Shown here in pieces: positions 27,559 through 36,727 of a stretch of DNA of 64,000 bases. The stretch lies in contig NZ_LAYO01000111.1 in NCBI RefSeq assembly GCF_000980875.1, positions 145,907 through 209,906 on the forward strand, written 5' to 3'. The number at the start of each line of letters is the position of its first letter. Position 1 is the first letter of the stretch. Origin of the DNA: Leucobacter sp. Ag1 (GTDB taxonomy: Bacteria; Actinomycetota; Actinomycetes; Actinomycetales; Microbacteriaceae). The position numbers and the translations under genes were made by a program. The notes under the pieces are model-generated. The model had not been told where the DNA came from. It made no database searches and saw nothing but the letters and a program-made list of their open reading frames with translations.

Positions 27559-29030
27559 TCGAATGCTCCAAACAGGGTCTGCTGGTGCGGCTTCCCGAGC
27601 CGCTTCTCGATCAGAGGAATGTGCGTGCCGTCCTCATCGAGCTCGATCAACACGCACTCGAAGCCCTCGATCACGCACGCCTCGCCCGTCGTTCCCGAGC
27701 CCGCGAACATGTCGAGCACTCGGCCGCCCGGTCGCGAGACGATCGGGAGCAGGTAGCGGATCAACGCCAGTGGCTTCACGGTCGTGTGCTGGTGGCCGTC
27801 GACCACGGGGCGCTCGTCGCGGCCGGCCTTCGCGACGTAGAAGAACCGCGACCCACCGCCCGAGTCGCCGAAGCCGCGTTCGCCCTCCGCGCTGCCGTAC
27901 GAGCCAAGGATCCCGGCGTCCTTCGGCGCGCGGGCATGGTGCGCGGCGAGCTTCCCCGAGGTGAGGGTGCCCGTCTGCCGGTCAAGCTCGGCCGCCTGCG
28001 ACTCGTCCAGAATCACGTTCGCCGGGAAACGGCCCGACTCGCTGCCATTCTTTCCAGCAGTCGGGGTCCAGCCGTCGTCATTCAGGATCCCGAAGTCCTG
28101 ACCCGTACGGGCACGGATCGTGCTTTCCGAGCCGATCCGGCCGGCGTCGATGTTCAACGCCCCCGTGCCCCACTTTAAGACGTTCTGCGCGACCGACAGG
28201 CCGCGCTCGAGCGGCTTCCGAGCCACGATCACGGGCTCGTGCGCAGGCTTGAACGCGGTGCCCCAGCCCTCCCACTCCGCGGCGGCGGTCCCCTCGCGGG
28301 CGGCATCGCGGGCGATCCCGTCGCGGGTCGTCATCGCGAAGTTCGTGCGGTTCTCCCACGCCTCGACGGTGCCGGTCACCTCGCGCTCAGCCCAAGCATC
28401 GCCCGCGGTGCCCTTGCGTGTGTTCAGGCGCTGCACCTCGGCGTCGAGCCCGGCCCCCAGCGACGGGATGACGCGCTGCAGCGTCGCCCACTGCTCAGTC
28501 GTAGGCAGCGACGGCTGCGAGTCCGTGTCGCGCGCCGCCCAATGGTCGATCAGGCGAGGGTGGCAGCCGTCGAAGTACTGCACGAGATCCCGCGATCGCA
28601 GACCGTCGGCATCCATCGCCACACGGATCGCCCGGCAGATTACGCGCGTCGGCTCGACGTCCTCCACCCGCATCTTGTCGATCGCCTTCGCGACGTCGAG
28701 CGACTTCGGAAAGCCCTGCCCGTACAGCCATGCGATGTTGTCTCGGATCTCGAACCCGGCGTCCTCGATCGCGACCGCGACGCGATGCCAGGTGCGGGTG
28801 CCGCCGAACACGAGCGCGTGCCCGCCCGGCTTCAACACGCGGAACGCCTGCGCCCACACCTCCGGGTCGTACGCGATCCCCGACGAGTCCCAGCCCTTGC
28901 CCATGAAACCGAGCTCGTAGGGCGGATCCGTGACGATCGCGTCGACCGAGTTGTCCGGCAGTCCGGCCATGACCTCGCGGCAGTCGCCGCGGTACACGGT
29001 CACGGGGCCATGCTCGAATGCGGGGGTCAT
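27555..29030 (-). CDS. DNA N6-adenine/N4-cytosine methyltransferase
   Basis: 491 residues. The catalytic DPPY motif is at 35-38 and the SAM-binding FAGSGTTGEA near the C-terminus, so motif IV precedes motif I as in the beta group of amino-methyltransferases. A long insert (about residues 130-290) separates them and may hold the target-recognition part. The ATG at 29030 overlaps the upstream stop. The solitary pairing with a cytosine-5 enzyme suggests anti-restriction. Confidence 0.88.
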   Translation of the reverse strand: MTPAFEHGPVTVYRGDCREVMAGLPDNSVDAIVTDPPYELGFMGKGWDSSGIAYDPEVWAQAFRVLKPGGHALVFGGTRTWHRVAVAIEDAGFEIRDNIAWLYGQGFPKSLDVAKAIDKMRVEDVEPTRVICRAIRVAMDADGLRSRDLVQYFDGCHPRLIDHWAARDTDSQPSLPTTEQWATLQRVIPSLGAGLDAEVQRLNTRKGTAGDAWAEREVTGTVEAWENRTNFAMTTRDGIARDAAREGTAAAEWEGWGTAFKPAHEPVIVARKPLERGLSVAQNVLKWGTGALNIDAGRIGSESTIRARTGQDFGILNDDGWTPTAGKNGSESGRFPANVILDESQAAELDRQTGTLTSGKLAAHHARAPKDAGILGSYGSAEGERGFGDSGGGSRFFYVAKAGRDERPVVDGHQHTTVKPLALIRYLLPIVSRPGGRVLDMFAGSGTTGEACVIEGFECVLIELDEDGTHIPLIEKRLGKPHQQTLFGAFE

Positions 29031-29326
29031 GATGCCCATGCGAGTCGCTCCGATCTGGGGATGACGGAAAGGCAGTCGCGGCAGAGCTGCAGGATGCGTT
29101 CGCCTTCCGGCATGTCGATGCCGCAGCGGCCGCACGGCTGCTTCGGCCGGTGCCTGGTCTCCCCGAGAGACGGGGAAGGCGGCGCCTGGACCGGCGCCGC
29201 CTTCGGGGTGATGGGTGGGAGGGTGCCCTCCCTGCGTGCTTTCGAGTAGTGCGACCAGCACATGCCTCGGGCGCGCGCGATCTCGGTGCACCTGCCCTGG
29301 ATGCAGCGCACCTGCCGGCGGCTCAA
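29027..29326 (-). CDS. Cys-rich zinc-binding phage protein
   Basis: 99 residues with CIQGRC, a CWSHY segment, then CGRCG and CRDC; eight potential ligands suggest two zinc sites. The first half resembles small zinc-binding modules next to HNH or recombinase domains. It overlaps the methyltransferase start. Function unknown. Confidence 0.6.
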   Translation of the reverse strand: MSRRQVRCIQGRCTEIARARGMCWSHYSKARREGTLPPITPKAAPVQAPPSPSLGETRHRPKQPCGRCGIDMPEGERILQLCRDCLSVIPRSERLAWAS

Positions 29327-29568
29327 AAGACCACCTCGCCGAGGTCGGTGCGGATCGTCGCCGCAGTCATCCGCGCACCCATCTCGGCCACCTGCGCGTT
29401 GAGCTGGGCCTCGGCGTTGTCCGCGGCGTTGACGAGCTCGTTCGCGAGATCGCGAGCCTGCTCAGGTGAGTACGACCAGACCTTCCGGAGTTGGGTGAGC
29501 TCCACGCGGTAGTCGTCGTCGACGGCCACCGCCGCGACATCGACGGTGAGCTGTTCCTGAATAGCCAT
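29323..29568 (-). CDS. Small phage protein of unknown function
   Basis: 81 residues, mainly helical, acidic, with the sequence QARDLANELVNAADNAEAQL. It lies between helicase and the zinc protein. No family recognised. Confidence 0.55.
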   Translation of the reverse strand: MAIQEQLTVDVAAVAVDDDYRVELTQLRKVWSYSPEQARDLANELVNAADNAEAQLNAQVAEMGARMTAATIRTDLGEVVF

Positions 29569-29583
29569 TCCTCTGTTCCTTCC

Positions 29584-30954
29584 TCAGAACATGCCGATCG
29601 GCTGCGATGTGATGCGGGCGAACTTGCCCTCCCACCGCAGCGACCTGCGTCCAGACCGCCCATGGCGGTTCTTCACGACGTACATCTCGAGCACGTCACC
29701 GGGTTCCCCGTCGGACTCGAGCTTTCGTTGCAGCATCAGCACGACGTCGGCGTGCATGCCGATGTCGTCCGACTTCGCGAGGTCGGCGAGCGTGGGCGGC
29801 CGTTGCGTCTGCTGCGCCTTCGGACCCTTCACCTGCACGGAGTCGCGGTTGAGCTGCGCGAGCGCGATCACCGGGCAGCGCAGCTCGCCGGCGAGCACCT
29901 TCAACTGGCGGGCGATCTCGCCCACCATCTCGTGCACCTTCATGCGCGAGTCGTGCGACGAGATCAACTGCAAGTAGTCGACGACCACGCCCGCGATCGG
30001 TCCCTTCCGGGCGACCGAGCGCGCGTATGCCTTCACCTGCTGCACGGTCACGCCGGACCGCTCGTCGATGAACAACGGCAGCCCGTCGATCCGTCGATGA
30101 GCGAGCCCGAGCTGCGCAGCCTCCCCAGCGGAGAGGTCGTGCCGCTTCAACGACGAGAGCGGGATCTGTCCAACCTGAGCGACCAGACGTTCGAGCATCT
30201 GGTCCGTGCTCATCTCGAGCGCCGAGTACGCGACCGGCCCGGATGCGGCGAGCGCCGCAGCGATCTGGAGGCCGGCGTTCGACTTACCGCCGCCCGGTCG
30301 TGCGCCAACGATGTAGAGCCCACCGGGCGAGAACCCGCCGATCATGTCGTTGATCTCGGTCCACGGCGTCGGCACATACTCGGGGGCCTCATCGAGGGCC
30401 GCGGTGAACGCCTCCCACCGGTGCGAGATCGGTGCGATGCTCGTTCCTTGCTCCCCGAGCAGTCCCTCCATCTCGGTGCGGAGGATCTCGATCTGCTCGG
30501 CGGGGTCGCCCTCCGCCTTGTAACCGGCGGTCGCGACCTTCTCTCCGAACTCGATCATGCGTCGCTGCGCGGCCCGGTCGCGCACGATCTCCGCGTAGTA
30601 GAGGGCGTTCGCGGCCGACGGCACGATCGACGTCAGCGTGTGCAGGTAGACCGCCCCGTCAGGCACCTCCGAGATTCGTCCGGTGCTCGTGAGCTGGTCG
30701 CCGACGGTGATCGCGTCCACCGCTCGCCCGGCCCCGGCGAGTTCGAGGATCGCGTCGAAGATCGTCTCGTGCTTCGGCTCGTAGAAGTCGACGCCGTTCA
30801 GCACGCCGGTGACTTCCGCGAGTGCGCGCTTCGAGAGCATCGCGGCGCCGAGCACGGACTGCTCAGCGACGGGCTCGTGCGGCGCGACGCGCTCGCCGCC
30901 GACCGGCGCGGCCGGCCTCGACCCCCAGGGGTCATCGTCCTCGTATTCGGTCAC
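29584..30954 (-). CDS. DnaB-like replicative DNA helicase
   Basis: 456 residues from a GTG overlapping the upstream stop. The N-terminal domain (about 20-130) has the DnaB pattern EQSVLGAAMLS. The RecA-like motor carries Walker A GARPGGGKSN, Walker B VVVDYLQLI, and a late KNRHGRSG arginine-finger region. It should unwind phage DNA at the fork. The initiator-like and RecT genes lie upstream in the same operon. Confidence 0.92.
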   Translation of the reverse strand: MTEYEDDDPWGSRPAAPVGGERVAPHEPVAEQSVLGAAMLSKRALAEVTGVLNGVDFYEPKHETIFDAILELAGAGRAVDAITVGDQLTSTGRISEVPDGAVYLHTLTSIVPSAANALYYAEIVRDRAAQRRMIEFGEKVATAGYKAEGDPAEQIEILRTEMEGLLGEQGTSIAPISHRWEAFTAALDEAPEYVPTPWTEINDMIGGFSPGGLYIVGARPGGGKSNAGLQIAAALAASGPVAYSALEMSTDQMLERLVAQVGQIPLSSLKRHDLSAGEAAQLGLAHRRIDGLPLFIDERSGVTVQQVKAYARSVARKGPIAGVVVDYLQLISSHDSRMKVHEMVGEIARQLKVLAGELRCPVIALAQLNRDSVQVKGPKAQQTQRPPTLADLAKSDDIGMHADVVLMLQRKLESDGEPGDVLEMYVVKNRHGRSGRRSLRWEGKFARITSQPIGMF

Positions 30955-31232
30955 AGCGGGATCACCTCGATTCCTTCGTCCAGTCCGATGAAGCTCGCCC
31001 CGCAGGCGCGGCAGCGTAGCCGTCTCGCGGCCCCGGCTGCTTCGCCCGCCCGGGCTTCCGCGAGGCACGTCTCGCAGATCAGGCCGCCACCTCCACCGCA
31101 GGTCCGGCAGCGCAGGATGAACGCCGCCGAGTTCTCACAGCGGCTCCGTTCGATGAGCACTTCGCAGCGGGGCGCGAAGTCGAGCTGCTCGAGCACCCGC
31201 TCGTCGAAGTCCGGGGTCACCGTGGCGCTCAC
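30951..31232 (-). CDS. Zinc-ribbon phage protein in the replication module
   Basis: 93 residues from a GTG overlapping the previous stop. Cysteines occur as CRTCGG, CETC and CRACG, making a treble-clef or ribbon-like core. It lies directly upstream of the helicase. Possible nucleic-acid-binding helper; function unknown. Confidence 0.6.
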   Translation of the reverse strand: MSATVTPDFDERVLEQLDFAPRCEVLIERSRCENSAAFILRCRTCGGGGGLICETCLAEARAGEAAGAARRLRCRACGASFIGLDEGIEVIPL

Positions 31233-31588
31233 GGTTCGATCCCCAGCCACTTCGACTTCAGGTGCGCGACCCAGTCGGCGTCGTCGCGGCGTTCGACGAA
31301 CTCCTCAGCCGGGATCCCCGCGGCCGCGCAGATCGTGCGCTCGGCAGCGGTGAGCTCCGGCGGCGTCCATGCACGCTCCTGCCGGATCGCCGCCGCGCCC
31401 TCGATGATGTGCACCGGCATGAGGTAGCGGTCCGACGACGCGAAGTGCCGCCTCATCGCCTCGAAGGCGTCGTCCTTGGCGACGTCGGCGAGCAGCCCAT
31501 GCCACGCCTCGACGTGTGCCTCGGCGACCCGACGGTGGTCGTATGCGGAGGCTGCCGCGAGCAGGCCCGCGACCTCTGACTTCTTCAC
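31229..31588 (-). CDS. Replication-module protein of unknown function
   Basis: 119 residues from a GTG coupled as GTGA to the initiator-like gene. Helical, with an SAYDHRRVAEAHVEAWHGLL stretch and a C-terminal WLGIEP. Genes of this type occur between initiator and helicase in actinophages. A helicase-loader role is possible but not shown. Confidence 0.6.
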   Translation of the reverse strand: MKKSEVAGLLAAASAYDHRRVAEAHVEAWHGLLADVAKDDAFEAMRRHFASSDRYLMPVHIIEGAAAIRQERAWTPPELTAAERTICAAAGIPAEEFVERRDDADWVAHLKSKWLGIEP

Positions 31589-32418
31589 CCCTCGATCTCC
31601 TTCTGCTGTTCCTCCTCGGCGTAGCGGAGCGCGAGGTCGATGTTCTGGTGGACCGCCGGCGCGCGACGGCCCCGCGCGGCCTGCTGCCGGAGCGTTTCGT
31701 ACTTCTCGCGGAGCTTCGAAGCGGACAGGATGTTGCCCCGCCAGAACTCGTCGGCCTGGCACCAGCGGATCGCGCCCGCGATCTGGTCTGCGGGGATCTC
31801 GTCGCGGTCGAGCATCAGCCGGATCGCGTCGCGGTTCTTCTTGTTCCGGGCGGGGAGCTTCTTCACGCCGTTCTTCGTGAGCTCCTCGTCGAGGAGGTCG
31901 AGGAGGTGTTCGACGTCGGCACGGGACGCGTCATCGTTCTCCGACGATGACTTACTAGTAGGTACGGGTACGGGTACGGGTACGGGAAGAGCGGACGCGG
32001 GCGTCTCGGTGACGTCTTCGAGACGCGTTGGTCCCGCATGCTGTCCCGCGCCTGTCACGTTGTCGTCACGCTGTGACGTTTCGCGCTTCGCCGCCTTGGC
32101 TGCACGCCACCGCTCCTTCCTCACCCGGTCTGCCTCGCGCCGCTGCTCGGCATCGGCGCGTGACGGCTGCCTCTCCTCCCACTGGTGGAACTCGAACCCG
32201 CCCTCCACCCGCGCCCACAGGCCGGCGGCGGCGAGCGCCTCCGCCTCAGCCGGTGTGCCGAGCATCGCGGCGGCAGCGGCCGAGACGAAGCCGTCGGTGA
32301 GCTGCTGCGCGCACCATGCACCGGCGCGCACCCACAGGCCCATCGCGGCATTGCCCACCTCGAGCACCTTGGGGTGCGTCGCCAGGCTGTCGTCGACCTT
32401 GAACCACATCTCGTTCAT
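31585..32418 (-). CDS. Phage replication initiator-like protein
   Basis: 277 residues. The N-terminal 85 residues (MNEMWFKVDDSLATHPKV onward) resemble winged-helix domains that start many phage replication proteins. A charged linker contains a PVPVPVPVP run encoded by a 6-bp repeat, and a helical C-terminal domain follows. It precedes the helicase by two genes. It may recognise the origin and recruit DnaB. Confidence 0.65.
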   Translation of the reverse strand: MNEMWFKVDDSLATHPKVLEVGNAAMGLWVRAGAWCAQQLTDGFVSAAAAAMLGTPAEAEALAAAGLWARVEGGFEFHQWEERQPSRADAEQRREADRVRKERWRAAKAAKRETSQRDDNVTGAGQHAGPTRLEDVTETPASALPVPVPVPVPTSKSSSENDDASRADVEHLLDLLDEELTKNGVKKLPARNKKNRDAIRLMLDRDEIPADQIAGAIRWCQADEFWRGNILSASKLREKYETLRQQAARGRRAPAVHQNIDLALRYAEEEQQKEIEG

Positions 32419-32837
32419 TTCCTCTCTGGTGTTCGCACGCCGGCCTCGGCGCACCATTGGTCCCACTCGGGGCCGTAGACCTCGCGCATCATCTGCGCCG
32501 CTTCGGTCGCGTGGATCCGGAGCGCCTCGCCGCCCTTCGTGAGGCGTGCCCAGCCGTGCAGGTGGGGGTAGAAGACGGGCACGCGGCCGGGGTCTCCGAC
32601 CCAGCGGCGTACCTTCCACCCGTAGGCGAGGGCGATCGTTTGCAGGTCGCGCTCGCAGCGGCCGTTGCAGTCGAAGCAGAGGGTCAGCGAGTCGACGATC
32701 GACGGTGGCGTCGGCGAGCCGCCCATGCCGACCGCGCGGCGGTGCTGGTGCGTCAGCGAGTAGCGGGTGGAGCAGCGCGCGCACTGGTCGTTGTCGCGGT
32801 CCTTCGTGTCGGCCCAGGTCGCGGCCTGGACCCTCAT
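32415..32837 (-). CDS. HNH-like nuclease in the replication module
   Basis: 140 residues from the ATG at 32837. CARCSTR and CFDCNGRC flank a THQHRRAVGMGG segment, the Cys-His layout of HNH endonucleases, but the final His is not obvious and activity is uncertain. It is distinct from the packaging HNH gene at 22565-22873. Confidence 0.7.
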   Translation of the reverse strand: MRVQAATWADTKDRDNDQCARCSTRYSLTHQHRRAVGMGGSPTPPSIVDSLTLCFDCNGRCERDLQTIALAYGWKVRRWVGDPGRVPVFYPHLHGWARLTKGGEALRIHATEAAQMMREVYGPEWDQWCAEAGVRTPERK

Positions 32838-33022
32838 CCGAACACCGCCGAGCGTGTGCAGCGGCTCTCGTGCACCCCGTCCCAGACGACGCGCGTTGTG
32901 GAGTGCAGCGCCTCGAGGGTGAAGGTGCCGGTCTTCGGGTCGTGTGCGTCGATGCGCCAAGGCTTCGGGTCGGCGTCGACGCGCACGACATCGCGGACGC
33001 CGAGCTTCTTCGGGCGGCTCAC
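32834..33022 (-). CDS. Small phage protein, unknown function
   Basis: 62 residues, basic, beta-rich, beginning MSRPKKLGVRDVV. Overlaps both neighbours by four bases, the main reason to accept it as real. No family recognised. Confidence 0.55.
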   Translation of the reverse strand: MSRPKKLGVRDVVRVDADPKPWRIDAHDPKTGTFTLEALHSTTRVVWDGVHESRCTRSAVFG

Positions 33023-33411
33023 AGCGTGATCCCGAACTTCTTGGCGGCGTCACCGACCGCGGTGCGGACGGCGGCGAGGTCCTGCTTCCCGAAGTTCGTG
33101 GCCTCGTGGAGGACCTGGAGGAGTGCGCCCTTCATCGCGAGTTCCTGCGCCCCGTCGTGCGCGGCGACCTCCTGCTCGAGTCGGACGGCGGTGGCGCGGG
33201 CCCGGTCCCGCTCGGCGGTGATGTCGGCGAACTGCGCGACGTCGGCCCAGTCCGGGCGGCCCTTCTGCTCCATGAACGTGCGCACGCGCTCGGCACCGGC
33301 GACCAACTCCTCAGCGGTGATGCCGCTCTGGTGAGCCCGCATCACGGTGGCGAGCTCGTCCTCTCGGTATCCCCGCTGGGCGTCGTACTTCGTCGTCTGG
33401 GGTTGCTCCAT
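33019..33411 (-). CDS. Early phage protein, helical, unknown function
   Basis: 130 residues, largely helical with a charged coiled-coil-like middle. Lies between RecT-region genes and the small 62-residue gene. No family recognised. Confidence 0.6.
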   Translation of the reverse strand: MEQPQTTKYDAQRGYREDELATVMRAHQSGITAEELVAGAERVRTFMEQKGRPDWADVAQFADITAERDRARATAVRLEQEVAAHDGAQELAMKGALLQVLHEATNFGKQDLAAVRTAVGDAAKKFGITL

Positions 33412-33414
33412 GTC

Positions 33415-33855
33415 CTAGTTCCTCCTCGAGAGGCCCGCGAGCTGGAAGCTCGCGAGCACCAACTTCGCCTGCGTCTGCAAGCTGCTCTTCCTGCTGTCCA
33501 CCAGATCCGCGAGATCCTTCGCGTACCGGTAGGCGATCTGCGCCGCGGTGTTCGCGACGCGCTCCTCGGCGACTGCGAGATCCAGCGCCGCGCTCCGCTC
33601 CGCCTCGGTCTTGCCCTGCACAGTGCCCCGGGCCCGCGCCCGGGCGAGCACCAGCGCCTCGGCGGTGTCGCCGCGCACCTTGTCCGCCTCCTTCACGACA
33701 CGGATCGCCTGCGCGGCGACGCTGTCGACCTGCTCGAGCGCGAAGAGGATCTCGTCAGGGGTACGGACCCCGCCCGGGGCGGGCGGCACGATCGCGAGCT
33801 CCTGCCGCATCGACGCCACCCACCCCTCGACCTGCTCGGCCGTGAACTCGGTCAT
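33415..33855 (-). CDS. Early phage protein, helical, unknown function
   Basis: 146 residues, almost entirely helical and Ala/Glu/Arg-rich, likely coiled coil. Its ATG overlaps the RecT stop as TGATG. It could be a partner of the recombination proteins, but this is only from position. Confidence 0.6.
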   Translation of the reverse strand: MTEFTAEQVEGWVASMRQELAIVPPAPGGVRTPDEILFALEQVDSVAAQAIRVVKEADKVRGDTAEALVLARARARGTVQGKTEAERSAALDLAVAEERVANTAAQIAYRYAKDLADLVDSRKSSLQTQAKLVLASFQLAGLSRRN

Positions 33856-34736
33856 CAGCTACCGAATCCCTCCGGCAACATGCCCCACTCCGCCGCCTCT
33901 TCCGGGGTCGGCTTCATCGGGTCGCCCTTGAACGCCTCAGCGGTCTCGGTTGATTCCGCGGAGGGCTCATCGGGCACGGGCTCCACGGCCTCGGACTCCG
34001 GATCCGCGGCGGCCTCCGGCGCCGGATCCGGTGCGACCGGCTCCGGCTCCGCGCTCGGCGCGGGCGGTGCCGGTGCAGCGGGCACCGCCGGGGCCGGAGG
34101 CTTGCGCCGCATCGTCCGCTTCGCCGCCGGTTTCGCGGGCGCGGCTTCGGCTGCCTCGGCCGGCTGCGCGCCGTCCGTGAGCTCCTCCACCGAGTAGAGG
34201 CCCGCGATCGTGTCCGCCGCGATCAGGCGGGCGAGCTCCGACGTCGCTCGAGCGGTGAGCATCGCCTGCGGCTGCTTCTTCCAGTTGTCCTTGTTCGTCA
34301 GACCCATCGCTCGCGCGCGGTCCATGTCCCACATCGACTCCTGGACGCGGTCGTCGCCGCGGCGCCGCCCCTGCATCACGACCCGCTGCGAGCTCGCCTC
34401 GACGACCCAAATCTCGTGCCCGTCGCGCTGCACGAGCGCCCGCAGGGTGTTCGCACGGAACGCGGGCGTCCCCTGGATGACGTCGAGCGAGCGGAGCGCG
34501 GTCATCGGATCCAGGATCCCGACGCCGCGCGCCGTCATGATCGCCGCCGCCGCATGACCCGGGTTCCCCTGGTACTGCTGCGGGACGAACGGGGTCGTCA
34601 CGAGCGACCGGCTGAAGTTGTACGCGAGTTGCAGATCGCGAGCGAACCGCAGCAGGTCATCGGACCCGTGTTCCTCGGCGAGCACGACCTCCTGCTCGGT
34701 GATCGACTGCCCGGCCTGTTCGATCTCGGTGCTCAT
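33855..34736 (-). CDS. RecT-like single-strand annealing protein
   Basis: 293 residues. The central region with AYNFSRSLV, GNPGHAAAAIMTARGVGI and a WKKQPQAMLTARATSELAR segment is characteristic of RecT/Redbeta-type annealing proteins. The last 100 residues are a disordered Pro/Ala/Glu tail. Encoded next to a PD-(D/E)XK exonuclease by a four-base overlap, it would anneal resected ends during phage replication and recombination. Confidence 0.88.
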   Translation of the reverse strand: MSTEIEQAGQSITEQEVVLAEEHGSDDLLRFARDLQLAYNFSRSLVTTPFVPQQYQGNPGHAAAAIMTARGVGILDPMTALRSLDVIQGTPAFRANTLRALVQRDGHEIWVVEASSQRVVMQGRRRGDDRVQESMWDMDRARAMGLTNKDNWKKQPQAMLTARATSELARLIAADTIAGLYSVEELTDGAQPAEAAEAAPAKPAAKRTMRRKPPAPAVPAAPAPPAPSAEPEPVAPDPAPEAAADPESEAVEPVPDEPSAESTETAEAFKGDPMKPTPEEAAEWGMLPEGFGS

Positions 34737-35533
34737 CGGGTCACCTCCGACGGGCGCAGCGCGGCACCCTTCCAGGTGTCGGCGACGTCACGGTTCGCCG
34801 CGCCGCGCGCGACCTGCACGATGTGCCCGAACGCCTTCCACGTCGCGTCGGAGAACTCCATCGGGTACACCTCGTACCCGTCAGAGCGGATCCAGATCGC
34901 CCAGAGATCCGTGATCCCGAGATCGGCCATGGCGTGCTCGACCTTGTCCCGGTCGAGGTAGCGCGTCGCCTTCGCGTACGCCGTGAGCTGCAACGCGGTC
35001 TCCGGGTAGATCCCGGTCCGGTTCGTCTTCCAGTCGGCGAGCACGACCTTCCCGGCATGCTCCGGAAGACCGGACTTGAGCAGCAGGTCGAACGTGCCCG
35101 CGTAGAGCGCGGTCTCGTGGTAGACCGACGCCTCCGTGAGTAGCGTCTCGACCTTGAACTCCTCGAGGAACCGCAGCGCCGAGGAGACATGCCCCGCGAT
35201 CGCGTCCGGCACTTCGACCTCCTGCCCGAGGGCGAGTTTCTCGGCGAGGTCGTGCACCTCGGTGCCGCGGTGCTTCGCCTCGTCGGAGATCGCGTAGCGC
35301 GACTTCTTGAGGGTGTCGAGCCGCTTCGACAGGGACAGCTCGCCGAGTTCCTCCCAGTTGTCGACGGCGTACTCGGCGGTCGCGTTGCCCGCCCAGTTCA
35401 CGAGCGCGGGCTTCGGGAGCCCGTTCCCGAGGAGCGTCGTCACGCCGTCGAGCTTGCGATCGTCGAGGTAGTAGGCGTGGTTGCGGCCGTACTTGCGCTT
35501 GCGGAATCCGCCCGTGGTCTTGGCCGCCATCAC
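34733..35533 (-). CDS. PD-(D/E)XK exonuclease (RecB/Cas4-like), RecT partner
   Basis: 266 residues. An early HRGTEVHDLAE, then YAGTFDLLL and VLADWKTNRTG give the Asp...Asp-x-Lys active site, followed by QLTAYA, a typical order in RecB-type nucleases. It should resect double-strand ends for the RecT protein. Two ATGs start it (35533 and 35530); the first is annotated. Confidence 0.85.
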   Translation of the reverse strand: MMAAKTTGGFRKRKYGRNHAYYLDDRKLDGVTTLLGNGLPKPALVNWAGNATAEYAVDNWEELGELSLSKRLDTLKKSRYAISDEAKHRGTEVHDLAEKLALGQEVEVPDAIAGHVSSALRFLEEFKVETLLTEASVYHETALYAGTFDLLLKSGLPEHAGKVVLADWKTNRTGIYPETALQLTAYAKATRYLDRDKVEHAMADLGITDLWAIWIRSDGYEVYPMEFSDATWKAFGHIVQVARGAANRDVADTWKGAALRPSEVTR

Positions 35534-35865
35534 TCCTCACCGCCCCAGCCGTCGACGGGCAGCTCGGAGGCTTCGGCTGTGCCGGGCTCCTCGAGTTCGA
35601 GCTGCGTGTTGCCGGTCCGCTTCGCGTAGTGGCTGTCGAGCAGCTTCCGCACGGTCTCGGCATCCGCGCCCGAGACCGGCTCGATGCGCTTGATCCGCAC
35701 CGACGCCTGCCGGCTCCCGTCGTTGCCGTCCTCGACGATCGTGTGCGCGCCGATCAGGACGACCGCGTAGACGTCCTCGGGGCTCACCTCGACGAAGTGC
35801 TCCTCGAGATCCTGCAAACCGTCGAGGTCATCGCCCGGCCGCTTTGCTGCGTACTTGAGTACCAT
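35530..35865 (-). CDS. Early phage protein of unknown function
   Basis: 111 residues. The core EDVYAVVLIGAHTIVEDGNDG suggests a small alpha/beta fold; the C-terminus is acidic. Coupled to the exonuclease gene by overlap. No family recognised. Confidence 0.6.
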   Translation of the reverse strand: MVLKYAAKRPGDDLDGLQDLEEHFVEVSPEDVYAVVLIGAHTIVEDGNDGSRQASVRIKRIEPVSGADAETVRKLLDSHYAKRTGNTQLELEEPGTAEASELPVDGWGGEE

Positions 35866-35872
35866 TTCCTTC

Positions 35873-36280
35873 TCATTCCTTCTCGGGTTCCGTCGCCTCG
35901 CTGGCGGCGGGGTCTGGTCGCTCGAAGATCCGGATGATCGTTCGAGCGCGGTCGCCAGCGCCGTAGATGCGCTTGGCGTGGATCTCCTCGATCTGCTCGT
36001 CATCGACGTATGCCAGCCCGTTCAGGGCGTCCGTCGGGAGCTTCGTGAGGTTGTCGGTGTCCACCCGATGCCGGGTGGAGCGGTAGAACGTGGCGACGAC
36101 CATCAGCCGGCCGGTCAGCGGCGCGAAGCCCGGATACGTTGCCCGGAACGCAGCCGCGACCCGCTTCTCGGCGTCAGCCGTGCGCTTCGGGGTGAAGGCC
36201 CGCTGTCCGGCCTTCGCCCGAGGTCGTCCCTTCGGGATCGGTTCGCCGCCGACGACGAACGCGACGCGGGGCTCGAACAT
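35873..36280 (-). CDS. RusA-family Holliday junction resolvase
   Basis: 135 residues. The GEPIPKGRPRA N-terminal strand, VDTDNLTKLPTDALNGLAYVDD acidic centre and DEQIEEIHAKR segment are the RusA signature, with Asp residues for metal and the basic strand for DNA. It resolves branched intermediates made by the RecT/exonuclease pair. Confidence 0.92.
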   Translation of the reverse strand: MFEPRVAFVVGGEPIPKGRPRAKAGQRAFTPKRTADAEKRVAAAFRATYPGFAPLTGRLMVVATFYRSTRHRVDTDNLTKLPTDALNGLAYVDDEQIEEIHAKRIYGAGDRARTIIRIFERPDPAASEATEPEKE

Positions 36281-36510
36281 CAGGCGGCCAGGAGTCGAGC
36301 GAGCTCTTCGCGCCCGTTCACGGACTGCGCGAGCATCACGGCCTGCAACAGGCCCGGGAACGCCTCGAACAGGCGCGCCCGGTTCCCGAGGTCGGCATGG
36401 CCGATCGCGGTCAGCAGCGCCGAGGTGAAGCTGCCCGGCTGCCGCCCGCGCCCATCGCCGACCGACCAGAGCGCGTGCGCCGCGTCGTCCACGGTGATCT
36501 CCGTGCTCAT
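36280..36510 (-). CDS. Small early phage protein, unknown function
   Basis: 76 residues, helical, acidic N-terminus. Its stop overlaps the ATG of the resolvase gene. No family recognised. Confidence 0.55.
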   Translation of the reverse strand: MSTEITVDDAAHALWSVGDGRGRQPGSFTSALLTAIGHADLGNRARLFEAFPGLLQAVMLAQSVNGREELARLLAA

Positions 36511-36514
36511 CGGA

Positions 36515-36721
36515 TCACCGCCGCGCAGACGGCTCGGACGATGTCGAGCAGCCAGCCACCGCGACGCAGATAGCGAACACGGCGAGCGGCGCGAAGATCG
36601 CGACGAGAGCCCACCACGGCAGCAGCTCCAGCACTCGGAGATCCGAGGCCACGAGCGCCACCACGGCCGAGACGAAGGCGAGCAGGCACAGGACCCGCCA
36701 CGCGAGGTCCCAGCGGTCCAT
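36515..36721 (-). CDS. Small two-helix membrane protein
   Basis: 68 residues with two hydrophobic helices (about 8-26 and 33-56). Preferred over a slightly longer overlapping frame because that one has the Arg/Gly-rich makeup of a shadow frame. Function unknown. Confidence 0.5.
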   Translation of the reverse strand: MDRWDLAWRVLCLLAFVSAVVALVASDLRVLELLPWWALVAIFAPLAVFAICVAVAGCSTSSEPSARR

Positions 36722-36727
36722 GCGCGG

